From NCBI RefSeq assembly GCF_003612555.1, contig NZ_RAZF01000005.1:118866-182865 (forward strand): a stretch of 64,000 bases of DNA, given 5' to 3'. The translations under genes and the position numbers were made by a program. Shown one piece after another: positions 34,300 to 43,226 of this stretch. The notes beneath the pieces were generated by a model, which was given only the letters and a program-made list of their open reading frames with translations, ran no database searches and was not told the origin of the DNA. Each line of letters begins with the position of its first letter. The stretch's first letter is position 1. Origin of the DNA: Acutalibacter sp. 1XD8-33 (GTDB lineage: Bacteria; Bacillota; Clostridia; Oscillospirales; Acutalibacteraceae).

Positions 34300-34400
34300 G
34301 GATATTTATGGCCTCCGGCGGCTGGGGGTTCTTCTCACCTGCCGGTTCGGTCGGCGACGGGAAATCGCCACCGGCGATTATCGCCCCCAGACCCCACCAA
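34300..34400. repeat. Mosaic repeat between yqeK and rsfS
   Basis: GCCTCCGGCGG, outer arms CTGGGGG and CCCCCAG, and in between CACCTGCCGGTTCGGTCGG (the inverse of the CCGACCGAACCGGCAGGTG module) and hairpins GGCGA...TCGCC and GGCGATTATCGCC. Confidence 0.6.
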
Positions 34401-34455
34401 ACTTTTCCCCCGCTCCGCAGTCCGCCCAGCTGTCTTTTGGGAATTATCCGGCTGG

Positions 34456-35040
34456 TCAGCGCCGCTCCCGGCGGCTTTCCAGCTCCCAGAGGGCCTCGTT
34501 GTAGGCCTCGATGGACCGGGGTTCCAGGGTCAGCCGGGCCTCCATGCGCTCGGGGATGGTGAAGGCGATGCCCTCGATCATGACCTCCTCCAGGCTGCTT
34601 TCCGCCAGCGCCCGCAGCTCCTCCACGCCGGGATAGTCCCGGTCGGCGGAGATGTAGTCCGCCACAAAGAGCACCTTATCCAGCAGGCCCATGCCGGATT
34701 TTCCTCCGGTATGGCAGGCGATGGCGTCGATGATCTTCCGGTCCCGCACCCCCAGCACATGCTCCACGTAGGCCGCGCCGGACACCGCGTGCCAGAGCTT
34801 CACGTTCCGCCGCTCCGCCTCTGTGAGCATGATACCATATTTCTCGATGATTTTCAACTGTTCTTGCGGCGGCGTGTCCTTCATGATGTCGTGGAGGATT
34901 CCCGCAAGCCTCGACTGCTCCACGTCCGCGCCGTACCGCCGGGCAAGCTCCGCCGCGCACTCCGCCACACACTGGCTGTGGTAGAACCGCTGGTCTGTCA
35001 GGTGCTGTTTCACTTCCGCCTCGTATTCCGCAAAGGTCAA
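34456..35040 (-). CDS. yqeK: HD-domain Ap4A hydrolase, YqeK family
   Basis: YqeK-type HD proteins split diadenosine tetraphosphate symmetrically to ADP. The HD residues lie in LAGILHDIMKDTP, with HSQCVAE before and AVSGAAYVEHVLG, IACHTGGKSGM and LFVADYISADRDY following. The best start is a TTG at 35038-35040 (giving M-TFAEYEAEV, 194 residues), as GGGAGG lies eight bases upstream and no ATG or GTG fits. It follows nadD closely, the common order nadD-yqeK-rsfS. Confidence 0.93.
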   Translation of the reverse strand: MTFAEYEAEVKQHLTDQRFYHSQCVAECAAELARRYGADVEQSRLAGILHDIMKDTPPQEQLKIIEKYGIMLTEAERRNVKLWHAVSGAAYVEHVLGVRDRKIIDAIACHTGGKSGMGLLDKVLFVADYISADRDYPGVEELRALAESSLEEVMIEGIAFTIPERMEARLTLEPRSIEAYNEALWELESRRERR

Positions 35041-35053
35041 TTCCGCCGCCTCC

Positions 35054-35653
35054 CTATGGGTATAGTTGATGTTCCCGGATATAGTCCGCCACCTTTGGGG
35101 GCACAAGCCCTTCCAGGCTCTCCCCCCTGGCCGCCAGCTCCCGCACCCGGGTGGACGACACGTCCCAGAAGGGGATGTCCTCCACAAAGCACCGGGCCCC
35201 CAGGGCCTCCAGGCTTTGCTTTTTTTTCTGGAGGGGAACCATCCCCTCCGGGCTTCGGGGGGACGCGCACAACGCCGCCCGCCGGAAGATCTCCGCCGCG
35301 TGGAACCAGCGGTCCACCGTCAGGAACATGTCCTCCCCCATGAGCAGGAAGAGCTCGTCCTCCGGGTACTGGTCCGTCAGCGCCCCCAGGGTCAGGGCGG
35401 TGTAGCTCTTTCCCGGCCGCTCCAGCTCTATGGAGGAGACCCGCACCCTCCCCCCGAAGGTCTCCGCCGCCAGGGCACACATGGCCGCTCGGTCCTCGCC
35501 GGACGCCAGATCCGGGGCCCGCTTGTGGGGCGGCACGCCGGTGGGGATCAGCAGGGCCCGGTCCAGGGAGAGCCGCCTCATGAACTCCCCCAGAATGTGG
35601 GTGTGCCCCAGATGGATGGGGTTGAAGGTGCCGCCGTAAACCCCGGTCCTCAT
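35054..35653 (-). CDS. nadD: Nicotinate-nucleotide adenylyltransferase
   Basis: Adenylates nicotinate mononucleotide to deamido-NAD. The 199-residue protein has the nucleotidyltransferase head GVYGGTFNPIHLGHTH (residues 4-19) and the second motif DVSSTRVRELAA near the C-terminus. PTGVPPHKRAPDLAS and LLMGEDMFLTVDRW are typical of NadD. It overlaps yhbY by four bases. Confidence 0.96.
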   Translation of the reverse strand: MRTGVYGGTFNPIHLGHTHILGEFMRRLSLDRALLIPTGVPPHKRAPDLASGEDRAAMCALAAETFGGRVRVSSIELERPGKSYTALTLGALTDQYPEDELFLLMGEDMFLTVDRWFHAAEIFRRAALCASPRSPEGMVPLQKKKQSLEALGARCFVEDIPFWDVSSTRVRELAARGESLEGLVPPKVADYIREHQLYP

Positions 35654-35946
35654 GGCTTGGGCAGGGTGATCTTGGGCTGCTTGGGGTTGCGCCGGTACAG
35701 CACGAACCGGGACCCGATCACCTGGACCACCTGGCTGCGGGTGGCCGCCGCGATCTCCTCCGCCGCTTCCCGTGGGGATGCCGGGCAGGTGTCCGGCAGT
35801 ACCCGGCCCTTGATCAACTCCCGCTTAGTCAGGGCCGCGTCGGCTTCCTTGAGAATCTCAGGCCCCAGCCCCCCCTTGCCCACGTACAGGATGGTGTCCA
35901 GTTCCACGGCCAAAGAGCGCAGATAGGCCCGCTGTTTGCTTGTCAA
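35650..35946 (-). CDS. yhbY: CRM-domain RNA-binding protein YhbY
   Basis: A 98-residue single CRM (CRS1-YhbY) domain protein that associates with pre-50S ribosomal particles. TSKQRAYLRSLA, the GKGGL turn (residues 24-28), LTKRELIKGRVL and QVIGSRFVLYRRN are the standard motifs. It heads the yhbY-nadD-yqeK-rsfS group. Confidence 0.95.
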   Translation of the reverse strand: MTSKQRAYLRSLAVELDTILYVGKGGLGPEILKEADAALTKRELIKGRVLPDTCPASPREAAEEIAAATRSQVVQVIGSRFVLYRRNPKQPKITLPKP

Positions 35947-35962
35947 AAACGATCCCTCATTT

Positions 35963-36559
35963 CTAGTTTTCTATGGACAGGTCCTCCACAAAATGCTCCG
36001 GGTATTTCTCCCAGTATCCCATATATGTGGGCCAGTCCCCGTTCAGATTCAGCTGACACATCCGGAATACCACCGGGATGTTCTTGGGCTGCCACTGCTC
36101 CCGGTAGGAATAGCGGTAGGTCATACCCAGGGCCTCCATCACCCGGCCGCTGGCGGAGTTGTTCCTGTCGTGGGTGGCGGTGACGTAGGGCAGGCCGTCC
36201 TGGGCCAGCCGCTTCACCAGGGCCCGGCCCGCCTCGCTGGCGATCCCCCGCCCCCAGAACTCCCGCCGCAGTCCATAGCCCAGGTCATAGGGCTCTCTGG
36301 CCCCCAGGCCCATATAGCCCACGGGCACGTTGTCCTCCTTCTGACAGACGGCGTAGAAATACCCCTGGGGCCTCTCGTAGCACTCCACATAGTGGGCCCG
36401 GTAGAACTCCCGGGCCTCGTCCATGGTTTTCACCGGGAACCAGGGCAGAAACCGGTTCACCTCCCGGTGGCTGAAAATGGCGAAAATGGCGGGGATATCC
36501 TCCTGGGTGAACCGACGCAGGATCAGCCGCTCCGTCTTCAAAGTGGGGGTGTTGCTCAT
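35963..36559 (-). CDS. GNAT-family acetyltransferase, RimJ-like
   Basis: A 198-residue GNAT protein. TERLILRRFTQEDIPAIFAIF is the usual RimJ/RimL start, GYGLRREFWGRGIASEA includes the acetyl-CoA pyrophosphate loop (RxxxGRGIA), and NNSASGRVMEALGM the CoA-contacting helix. Substrate is not known. Its ATG overlaps the rdgB stop by four bases. Confidence 0.87.
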   Translation of the reverse strand: MSNTPTLKTERLILRRFTQEDIPAIFAIFSHREVNRFLPWFPVKTMDEAREFYRAHYVECYERPQGYFYAVCQKEDNVPVGYMGLGAREPYDLGYGLRREFWGRGIASEAGRALVKRLAQDGLPYVTATHDRNNSASGRVMEALGMTYRYSYREQWQPKNIPVVFRMCQLNLNGDWPTYMGYWEKYPEHFVEDLSIEN

Positions 36560-37122
36560 TTTCCCAGATACTCCCGCAGCTTCTGCTCAAACTCCGCGAA
36601 GGCGTGGCCCCGGTGGCTGCGGGCGTCCTTTTCCGCCGCGCTCAGCTCCCCGAAGGTGACCCCGTCCTGCTCGAAAATGGAGTCGTAGCCAAAGCCGTTC
36701 TCCCCCCGGCTCTCAAACCCGATGATCCCGTAGCACCGGCCCTCGGCCTCGATCCTGTCCCCATTGGGGAACACGCAGCATACCGCGCTGACGAAATGGG
36801 CCCCCCGCTGCTCCTTGGGCACACCCTTCAGCCTCTCCAGCACCGTGAGCCGCCGCTTCCCCGGCTCCGCAAACCGGGCGGAGTAGATCCCCGGCGCGCC
36901 GTCCAGGTAGTCCACGCAAAGGCCGGAGTCGTCCGCCACGGCGGGCAGGCCGGTCTCCCGGCAGGCCGCCTCCGCCTTGATATAGGCGTTCTCGGCAAAG
37001 GTGGTCCCGGTCTCCTCCGGCTCGGAGATGTCCATGGTGACGGCCTCAATGCCCATGGGCTCCAACAGCCGCTGGAACTCCACCAGCTTTCCCTTGTTGT
37101 GGGTTGCGATCACAAATTTCAT
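36556..37122 (-). CDS. rdgB: XTP/dITP diphosphatase
   Basis: Removes ITP, dITP and XTP from the nucleotide pool. The 188-residue protein shows the whole family set: ATHNKGKLVEF at the start, TFAENAYIKAEAA, VADDSGLCVDYLDGAPGIYSARFA with catalytic Asp pair, GENGFGYDSIFE and SHRGHAF near the end. Preceded by ftsY after a short gap of 15 bases. Confidence 0.96.
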   Translation of the reverse strand: MKFVIATHNKGKLVEFQRLLEPMGIEAVTMDISEPEETGTTFAENAYIKAEAACRETGLPAVADDSGLCVDYLDGAPGIYSARFAEPGKRRLTVLERLKGVPKEQRGAHFVSAVCCVFPNGDRIEAEGRCYGIIGFESRGENGFGYDSIFEQDGVTFGELSAAEKDARSHRGHAFAEFEQKLREYLGK

Positions 37123-37137
37123 AAAGAACCTCCTCCC

Positions 37138-38370
37138 TTATTGCCTGCTCTGCACCGTTAGCAGCAGGTTTCGGATCAGCCGCTGGTCGTCCCGGTCCAG
37201 CTCCCGGTCATCCCGCCACTGGTTCAGCCGGGGCAGCAGGTCCTGGACGCTCTCGTCCCGGTCCAGCCGACCCATCAAATCCTCCACAAAAGCCCGGAAT
37301 CGCCGGTGCTTTTCCTCCGGTTCCTCGGCGGGTTCCTCCTCCGGGGGCTGGGGCGCGGGCTCTGTCTCTTTTGTTTCCTGGGGGACGGAAGGCTCCCCGC
37401 CGGCCTGGGGCGGAAGGGTTTCCTCCTGGGCCTTGGCAGGCTCGGGGACCGGCGCCCCGCCGGATGCGTCGAACAGCGCCGCCGCGAAGGCCTCGCCGTC
37501 GAAGGGCTGCAGGTCGTCGATCTGCTCCCCCACGCCGATGAACTTCACGGGCAGGCCCAGCTCCCGCTTGATGGGCAGCACCACGCCGCCCTTGGGGGTG
37601 CCGTCCAGCTTGGTGAGCACAATGCCGGTGATATTGGCCGCGCCCATGAACTCCCGGGCCTGGTTCACCCCATTCTGACCGGTGGCGGCGTCCAGCACCA
37701 GCAGGTTCTCCCGGCAGCAGCCCGGCAGTTCCCGGTCGATGACCCGGGAGATTTTAGCCAGCTCGTCCATGAGGTTCTTCTTGTTGTGCAGCCGCCCGGC
37801 GGTGTCGCAGATGATCACGTCGCAGTGCCGGGCCTTGGCGGCGGAGATGGCGTCGAACACCACGGCGGCGGGGTCGGCCCCCTCCCCGTGCTTGATCATA
37901 GGCACGTCCGCCCGCTGGGCCCAGACCTCCAGCTGGTCGATGGCAGCCGCCCGGAAGGTATCCGCCGCGCCCAGGATCACCGACTTGCCCTGGGCCTTCA
38001 GCATGGCGGCCATTTTGCCGATGGCGGTGGTCTTGCCCACGCCGTTGACCCCGATCACCAGAATCACCGTGGGCTGAGTGTCCAGATGGAGCTGGCAGTC
38101 CCCCGCGAGGATTCCCGCCACAATGGCCTTGAGCTCGTCCATAATCAGCGCCGGGTCCGTGATGCCCTTCTCCTTGATCACCCGCCGCAGCTCCCCGGTG
38201 ATGAACTCTGCGGTGTCCATGCCCACGTCGCCCATGACCAGAAGCTCTTCCAGCTCCTCAAAGAGCTCCTCGTCGATTTTGGTGAAGGAGTTCACCATCA
38301 GGCTGATCTGCCCGCTGATGCTCTCCCGGGTCTTTTTCAGGCCCTGGCGGATTTTATCGAATAATCCCAT
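37138..38370 (-). CDS. ftsY: Signal recognition particle receptor FtsY with C-terminal extension
   Basis: The SRP receptor GTPase that delivers ribosomes to the membrane. The NG domain fills residues 1-300: P-loop GVNGVGKTT (107-115), DTFRAAA, DTAGR (189-193), TKLDGTPKGG and GVGEQIDDLQPFD (279-291). There is almost no N-terminal A domain; residue 1 begins MGLFDKIRQGLKKTRES, the usual membrane helix. Beyond residue 300 lies a 110-residue extension not normal for FtsY: an acidic Pro/Glu-rich linker (303-352) and a charged, probably helical tail (353-410) ending LIRNLLLTVQSRQ. The start has GAAAGGGGAAAACC upstream. Confidence 0.96.
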   Translation of the reverse strand: MGLFDKIRQGLKKTRESISGQISLMVNSFTKIDEELFEELEELLVMGDVGMDTAEFITGELRRVIKEKGITDPALIMDELKAIVAGILAGDCQLHLDTQPTVILVIGVNGVGKTTAIGKMAAMLKAQGKSVILGAADTFRAAAIDQLEVWAQRADVPMIKHGEGADPAAVVFDAISAAKARHCDVIICDTAGRLHNKKNLMDELAKISRVIDRELPGCCRENLLVLDAATGQNGVNQAREFMGAANITGIVLTKLDGTPKGGVVLPIKRELGLPVKFIGVGEQIDDLQPFDGEAFAAALFDASGGAPVPEPAKAQEETLPPQAGGEPSVPQETKETEPAPQPPEEEPAEEPEEKHRRFRAFVEDLMGRLDRDESVQDLLPRLNQWRDDRELDRDDQRLIRNLLLTVQSRQ

Positions 38371-38412
38371 GGTTTTCCCCTTTCTCCGAAAAATGAAACA
38401 AGATGTGCTTTT

Positions 38413-38605
38413 TAAGACCTTGGAGGCTCTGCCTCCAAACCACCGCCACCTTTGAAAAGGTGGACGAAACTTTTACCCACTCCTCACTTCGTTCGTCGTG
38501 AACTGTTTATGTGTTTGAGCTAAGCTAACCAGGGCAAAAGTTTTGCTCGAGCTTTTTCAAAAGCTCGCAGGGTGTGGGACGGCGTCCCACGACCTTGCCG
38601 TAGTC
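38413..38605. repeat. AAGACC-element between smc and ftsY
   Basis: AAGACCTTGGAGGC, loop, GCCTCCAAACCACC at one end, GGTGTGGGACGGCGTCCCACGACCTTG at the other. Inside: CGCCACCTTTGAAAAGGTGG, ACTTTTACCCACTCCTCAC, TTCGTTCGTCGTGAAC and GCTAACCAGGGCAAAAGTTT. GTCGCCGACCTGTGGCGAC follows. Confidence 0.85.
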
Positions 38606-38641
38606 GCCGACCTGTGGCGACGGAGGCCACTCCGTATGATT

Positions 38642-41600
38642 CTAAGCGCTGAACTCCGCCGCCTCCTCGGTGCGCAGGGCCAGCAGCTTACTGATGCCCT
38701 GGTCCTGCATGGTCACGCCGTAGAGCATGTCGCTTCCCTCCATGGTGCCCCGGCGGTGGGTGATGGTGATGAACTGGCTCTTCCCCGTCATCCGCCGGAG
38801 ATACTGGGCGAACCGGGTGACGTTCACGTCGTCCAGCGCGGCCTCGATCTCGTCCAGCACGCAGAAGGGCGGCGGGTTCACCCGCATGATGGCAAAGTAG
38901 ATGGAGATGGCCACCAGGGCCTTCTCCCCGCCGGAAAGGCTCTCGATGTGGGTGACGATCTTCCCCGGGGGATGTACCTTGATCTCAATGCCCGAGCTGA
39001 GCACATCGCTGGGGTCAGAGAAGCTCAGCTCCGCCCCGCCGCCGCCAAAGAGCTCCCGGAAGATGCTGCCAAAATTCTGGTTGATCTCCCCGAAGCGCTC
39101 CGTGAACTGCTCCCGCATATGGGCGGTGAGCTGGCTGATGAGCTCCAGCAGCTCCTGCTTGGATTTCTCCGCGTCCCCCACCTGCTTCCGAAGAAACTCG
39201 TACCGCTCCGAGACCTCCTTATATTCTACCACGGCCCCCACGTTCACCGCGCCCAGGGCCTTGATCTTGTTCTTCAGCTCCGCCAGCCGCCGCTGGGCCC
39301 CGGCCAGGTCCTCAATCTCTGCGGCCTCCTCTTGGGCCTCCCGGCGGGTGAGCTCATACTCCTCCCACAAGCGGTTCACCAGGCCGTCGTACTCCTTTTG
39401 CAGGTTGTCGGACCGCTCCTGAAGCCGGGCCAGCTCCCGTCCGGCGTTTTCTCTCTGGGAAACCGCCTCCCGCTCCTGAGCCCGCAGCTCTCCGGCCTCT
39501 TTTTCCAGCTCTGTGCGCTTTTCCGCCGCCTGCTGGACTTCTTCCCGCTTTTCCTGGGCCTTTTGGCGGAGCGCCTCCACCTGTTCTCTCTGTCGCCGGA
39601 TCTCTTCTTCTAGACCCCGGGATTTTTCCTCTAACCCGGCGATCTCCTGCCGCAGCTGTTCCCGCACCCCGGAGGCGTCCCGCTGGCGGGCCTCCATCTC
39701 TTCCAGGCTGGCCGCCAAGGCGTCCCTGTCCTTCCGGGCGGAGAATTCTTCCATGCGCAGGGCCTGCACCGCGCCGCCGATCTCCTCGCACCGCTCCAGC
39801 TGTTCCTGGCGGTCGCCGGTGAGTTCCTGGCTTTTCCGCTGCCAATCCGCTGCCTGCTTTTCCCAGTCCTCCAGGCGCTCCTGGCTTTCCTTCCGGGCCT
39901 TTGTCAGACGGTCCAGCCGTTCCTGGGACTCTGCCTGCTCTTTCTCCAGCTCACGGATGTTTTCCAGAATGGACTCCTGCTCCCGCTTGGCCTGGGTCAG
40001 CTCCATGGCCACCCGGGTCCGCTCTTCCTGGCAAGAGGCCAGCTCTCCCTGGGCGGCTCCAAGCTCCCCCTCGCAGGCGGAGAGCTCCCGCTGGCTCTCC
40101 TGGAAGGCCGCCGCGGCCTGCTCCGCCTGGGCCTGGAGGTCCGCCGCCTTCTCCCGAATCCGCTTGATCTCCCCGGACCGGCTGAGCAGCCCGGAATTCT
40201 TCGCCCGGGACCCGCCGGTGAGGGACCCGCCCGTGTTCACCACCTGACCGTCCAGGCTCACCACCCGGAACCGATAGCCGGTGCGCTTAGCGATAGCCAC
40301 GGCGCTGTCCAGGTCCTCCGCCACGGCCACCCGGCCCAAAAGGGAGTCCCGGATTCCCGCGTATTTTCCCTCGCAGGAGCACAACTGCGCCGCCGCGCCC
40401 ACAAATCCTGGAATTCCCTCCATCTCCCGGGTATCCATGGAACGGCCCTTCACAGTGGTCAGAGGCAGAAAAGTCGCCCGGCCCTGATCCCGCTGTTTCA
40501 GCAGGTTGATCGCCGCCTTGGCGTCCTGCTCTGTCTCCACCACAATGTTCTGCATGGCAGCGCCCAGGGCGGTTTCCAGGGCCACCGCGTACTCCTTGGG
40601 AACCTGAATCAGCCGGGTAACCGGCCCGCAGATCCCCCGGAGCATCCCCCGGCCGGACTCTTTCATCACCGCCTTCACACTCTGGCCAAAGCCCTCCAGA
40701 TTCCGCTCCAAGTCCTCTAAGAGCTTGGCCCGGCGCAACTGCTCGTTGGCGTCCAGGGTGAGGCGGTCCATGGTTTCCCTGGCGGCGGCCACTCGCTTTC
40801 TCCGGCTCTCCAGCCGGAGTTGGTAGCCTTTGACGGCGTTCTCCTTGGCGGAGGCCTCTGCCGTGACCTGCTCCAAAAGCTCCTCCAGCTCCCGGGCCTC
40901 CTGCTCCGCAGCCTCCCGCCGCCGGGCCGTCTGGCGGACGTTCTCCTTCACCGCCATGGCCCGCAGCTTGATTTCCTCTATGGAGGACTGGACCGAGCTG
41001 ATGCGGATCCGTTCTTCGGAGAGACTGGCGTTCACGCCCGCCAGCTTGGCGGCGGCCAGCTCGATCTCCCGGGTGGCCCGGTCGGCGCCCCGGCGCAGCT
41101 CCTCTAGCTTCCCGGTGAAATCCACCAGCTTCCGGCGGCTCTCCTCCATCCGCCGCTCCTCCAAAAGGAGCTGTTCCCGCTTTTCGGCCATCTCCCGGGC
41201 CGTCTCCTCGGTGGACTGCTCCGCCGCCTGAAGCTGTCCCGTCAGGCGCTCCCCGTCCTGGGCGTTGTGGGCGATCTCGCTTTGCAGCAGCCCAATCTCT
41301 CCCTCAACCCGCACAGCCTGCTCGTCCAGAGAAGAGGCCTCGCTCCGGGCGGCATCCATGGCTCCGGTGCAGTGGTTTGTCTCCCGGAAGTTCTCCTCCG
41401 TCCGTTGGGAAATCTCTTCGATCTTCTCCTCAATCTCCCGGTGCTGGGCCCTTGCCAGCCCGATCTTCTCCTGGTGCTCCCGCAGGGCCCCGGCGGAACG
41501 ATTCAGAGTTTCCACCCAGATGCCGATCTCCAGGCTCTTTTTCTCCTCGTCATACCGGATAAACTGTTCCGCCTTCTCGGCCTGCTCCTTCAAGGGGCCC

Positions 41601-42205
41601 ACCCGGCCCTCCAGCTCGGAGAGAATATCCCGCAGGCGCACCAGGTTTTCCTCCGCCTTAGAGAGCCTGCGTTCGGCCTCCTCCTTCCGGTAGCGGTAGC
41701 GGGAGATTCCCGCTGCTTCCTCGAAGATCTCCCGCCGGTCCTCGGACTTGGCCCCCACGATACTGTCAATTTTGCCCTGGCCGATGATGGAGTAGCCGTC
41801 CCGGCCCAGGCCCGTGTCCATAAAGAGCTCGTTGATGTCCCTGAGACGCACGGTGTTCTTATTGATGAGGTATTCGCTCTCTCCGGAGCGGTAGTAGCGG
41901 CGGGTGATAGCCACCTGATCGTTGTCAAAGGGCAGGGCCCGGTCGCTGTTCTCGATGGTAAGAGTCACCTCCGCAAAGCCCAGGGCCCGACGCTGGGGCG
42001 TGCCGCCGAAGATCACGTCCTCCATCTTCGAGCAGCGCAGCGTGCGCAGAGACTGCTCCCCCAGCACCCAGCGCATGGCGTCGCTGATGTTGCTCTTTCC
42101 GCTGCCGTTGGGGCCCACCACAGAGGTGATCCCCCGCTCGAAGCTCAGGGTCGTCTTGTCCGGAAAAGTCTTGAAGCCTTGCAGCTCCAGTGATTTCAAT
42201 ATCAT
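38642..42205 (-). CDS. smc: Chromosome segregation protein Smc
   Basis: The bacterial condensin ATPase, 1187 residues. Head: MILKSLELQGFKTF with Walker A GPNGSGKSNISDA (about 32-44) and MRWVLGEQSLRTLR; a long coiled coil to about 500; hinge (about 500-660, PKEYAVALETALGAAMQNIV, TFLPLTTVKG, NTGGSLTGGSRAKNSGLLSR); a second coiled coil; then the C-terminal head with signature LSGGEKALVAI and Walker B FCVLDEIEAALD. Start fixed by homology and by CAGGAG upstream; the long open frame before it belongs to other genes. Four-base overlap with the preceding acetyltransferase. Confidence 0.98.
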   Translation of the reverse strand: MILKSLELQGFKTFPDKTTLSFERGITSVVGPNGSGKSNISDAMRWVLGEQSLRTLRCSKMEDVIFGGTPQRRALGFAEVTLTIENSDRALPFDNDQVAITRRYYRSGESEYLINKNTVRLRDINELFMDTGLGRDGYSIIGQGKIDSIVGAKSEDRREIFEEAAGISRYRYRKEEAERRLSKAEENLVRLRDILSELEGRVGPLKEQAEKAEQFIRYDEEKKSLEIGIWVETLNRSAGALREHQEKIGLARAQHREIEEKIEEISQRTEENFRETNHCTGAMDAARSEASSLDEQAVRVEGEIGLLQSEIAHNAQDGERLTGQLQAAEQSTEETAREMAEKREQLLLEERRMEESRRKLVDFTGKLEELRRGADRATREIELAAAKLAGVNASLSEERIRISSVQSSIEEIKLRAMAVKENVRQTARRREAAEQEARELEELLEQVTAEASAKENAVKGYQLRLESRRKRVAAARETMDRLTLDANEQLRRAKLLEDLERNLEGFGQSVKAVMKESGRGMLRGICGPVTRLIQVPKEYAVALETALGAAMQNIVVETEQDAKAAINLLKQRDQGRATFLPLTTVKGRSMDTREMEGIPGFVGAAAQLCSCEGKYAGIRDSLLGRVAVAEDLDSAVAIAKRTGYRFRVVSLDGQVVNTGGSLTGGSRAKNSGLLSRSGEIKRIREKAADLQAQAEQAAAAFQESQRELSACEGELGAAQGELASCQEERTRVAMELTQAKREQESILENIRELEKEQAESQERLDRLTKARKESQERLEDWEKQAADWQRKSQELTGDRQEQLERCEEIGGAVQALRMEEFSARKDRDALAASLEEMEARQRDASGVREQLRQEIAGLEEKSRGLEEEIRRQREQVEALRQKAQEKREEVQQAAEKRTELEKEAGELRAQEREAVSQRENAGRELARLQERSDNLQKEYDGLVNRLWEEYELTRREAQEEAAEIEDLAGAQRRLAELKNKIKALGAVNVGAVVEYKEVSERYEFLRKQVGDAEKSKQELLELISQLTAHMREQFTERFGEINQNFGSIFRELFGGGGAELSFSDPSDVLSSGIEIKVHPPGKIVTHIESLSGGEKALVAISIYFAIMRVNPPPFCVLDEIEAALDDVNVTRFAQYLRRMTGKSQFITITHRRGTMEGSDMLYGVTMQDQGISKLLALRTEEAAEFSA

Positions 42206-42714
42206 TGGGTCAACTCCTGCTTTTTTAGATACGTCTCCCTGTCCAGATAGAAAAGGGGGTCGCCGTTTTCCTCGCTTCCGGCGGGAAGCATCCCGGCCTT
42301 TTCCATCACCCGGTAAGAGGCCTGGTTCTCCTGATAGCACCCGCCGTTTACGAACGCCGCCCCCGCATCTTGGAAAGCATAGTTCAAAAGGGCCCGCGCC
42401 GCCTCTGTGGCATAACCCCTGCTCCGGTGTTCCGGCTCTATGGAGTAGAAAATGTGCAGCTTGTCCCCGGAGGTGCCGTCCAGCCCGCACCAGCCGATGA
42501 TGGTTTCCGGCGCGGACTTTTCCGCCACCCCCAGGCAGAGGTGGTAAATCCGCCCGGGGCGGTTCTTCCGGTGGTTTTCCGCCATCCGCTCCAGGACCCT
42601 CCCGGCCTCCTCTTCCGGGATGGGACCCCGTTCAAAGTCCCACATCCGGGCCACCTCTTTTACGTCCCGCTGTTCTACTGTCCTCAAAATTAAGCGCTCC
42701 GTGATCAGCTCCAT
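42202..42714 (-). CDS. GNAT-family acetyltransferase
   Basis: A 170-residue GNAT protein. ITERLILRTVEQRDVKEVA opens it, EHRSRGYATEAARAL holds the acetyl-CoA loop (RSRGYA) and NQASYRVMEKAGM the following helix. Start MELITERLIL has GGAGGACT directly upstream. One base separates it from the kinase gene and it overlaps smc, so all three are co-translated. Substrate unknown; it is the third GNAT of the window embedded in an overlapping operon. Confidence 0.87.
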   Translation of the reverse strand: MELITERLILRTVEQRDVKEVARMWDFERGPIPEEEAGRVLERMAENHRKNRPGRIYHLCLGVAEKSAPETIIGWCGLDGTSGDKLHIFYSIEPEHRSRGYATEAARALLNYAFQDAGAAFVNGGCYQENQASYRVMEKAGMLPAGSEENGDPLFYLDRETYLKKQELTQ

Positions 42715-42715
42715 A

Positions 42716-43207
42716 CTAGTCCTCCAGGGAGTCAATGATTATCTTCATCTCTGCCGCCACCTCCCGGGGGGATTTCCCATCCGTGTGGATCACATGGTCC
42801 CCAGGGTAGGGCGGCAGGCGCAGCCATTCAAAGGAGCACTCGTTCTGGTCCCCCCGCTTTTTGTGCCGCTGGCGGAGGGTCTCTTCCGTGCAGGTGAGGG
42901 TGAAGCCCACCGTCTCAAAGCCCGCCGCCGTGATATCCCGCAAAATGGCCTCTCGGATGTTCTCATACATAGCCACCACCGAACAGAACACCACGTAGTC
43001 GAAATCCAGCCGCAGATAGTTGGACAGCACTGCGGACATGGCCTTGTCCCCCTCCCGCAGGCGGGGATCCTCCACGGAAAACGGATGCACGCACCAGCAC
43101 CAGTCCCCATCCAGGTAGGCGGAGTTTTCATAGGCCTGATAGAGCAGGTCCGCCGCCGCGCTCTTCCCCACGCAGGGGGACCCGCTGACAATAATAAGCT
43201 TTTGCAT
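42716..43207 (-). CDS. P-loop kinase-like protein
   Basis: A 163-residue small P-loop protein of the AAA/adenylate-kinase-like group. The Walker A motif GSPCVGKSAAA spans residues 9-19; DGDWCWCVHPF looks like a substrate (Asp) region, and a lid-like RQRHKKRGDQ lies around residue 118. These features resemble small nucleotide or nucleoside kinases and AAA_18/AAA_33 proteins, but the substrate is unclear. Good Shine-Dalgarno (GGAGAAG). A 151-base gap with a cloverleaf hairpin element separates it from the radical SAM gene upstream. Confidence 0.75.
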   Translation of the reverse strand: MQKLIIVSGSPCVGKSAAADLLYQAYENSAYLDGDWCWCVHPFSVEDPRLREGDKAMSAVLSNYLRLDFDYVVFCSVVAMYENIREAILRDITAAGFETVGFTLTCTEETLRQRHKKRGDQNECSFEWLRLPPYPGDHVIHTDGKSPREVAAEMKIIIDSLED

Positions 43208-43226
43208 GGGCTTCTCCTTTCTCCCA

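Noticed and set aside
42206..42490. N-terminal extension of Smc by 95 codons
   Set aside because: It overlaps the acetyltransferase gene in another frame; Smc proteins begin MxLKxLELxGFKSF, matching the internal ATG with its own Shine-Dalgarno.
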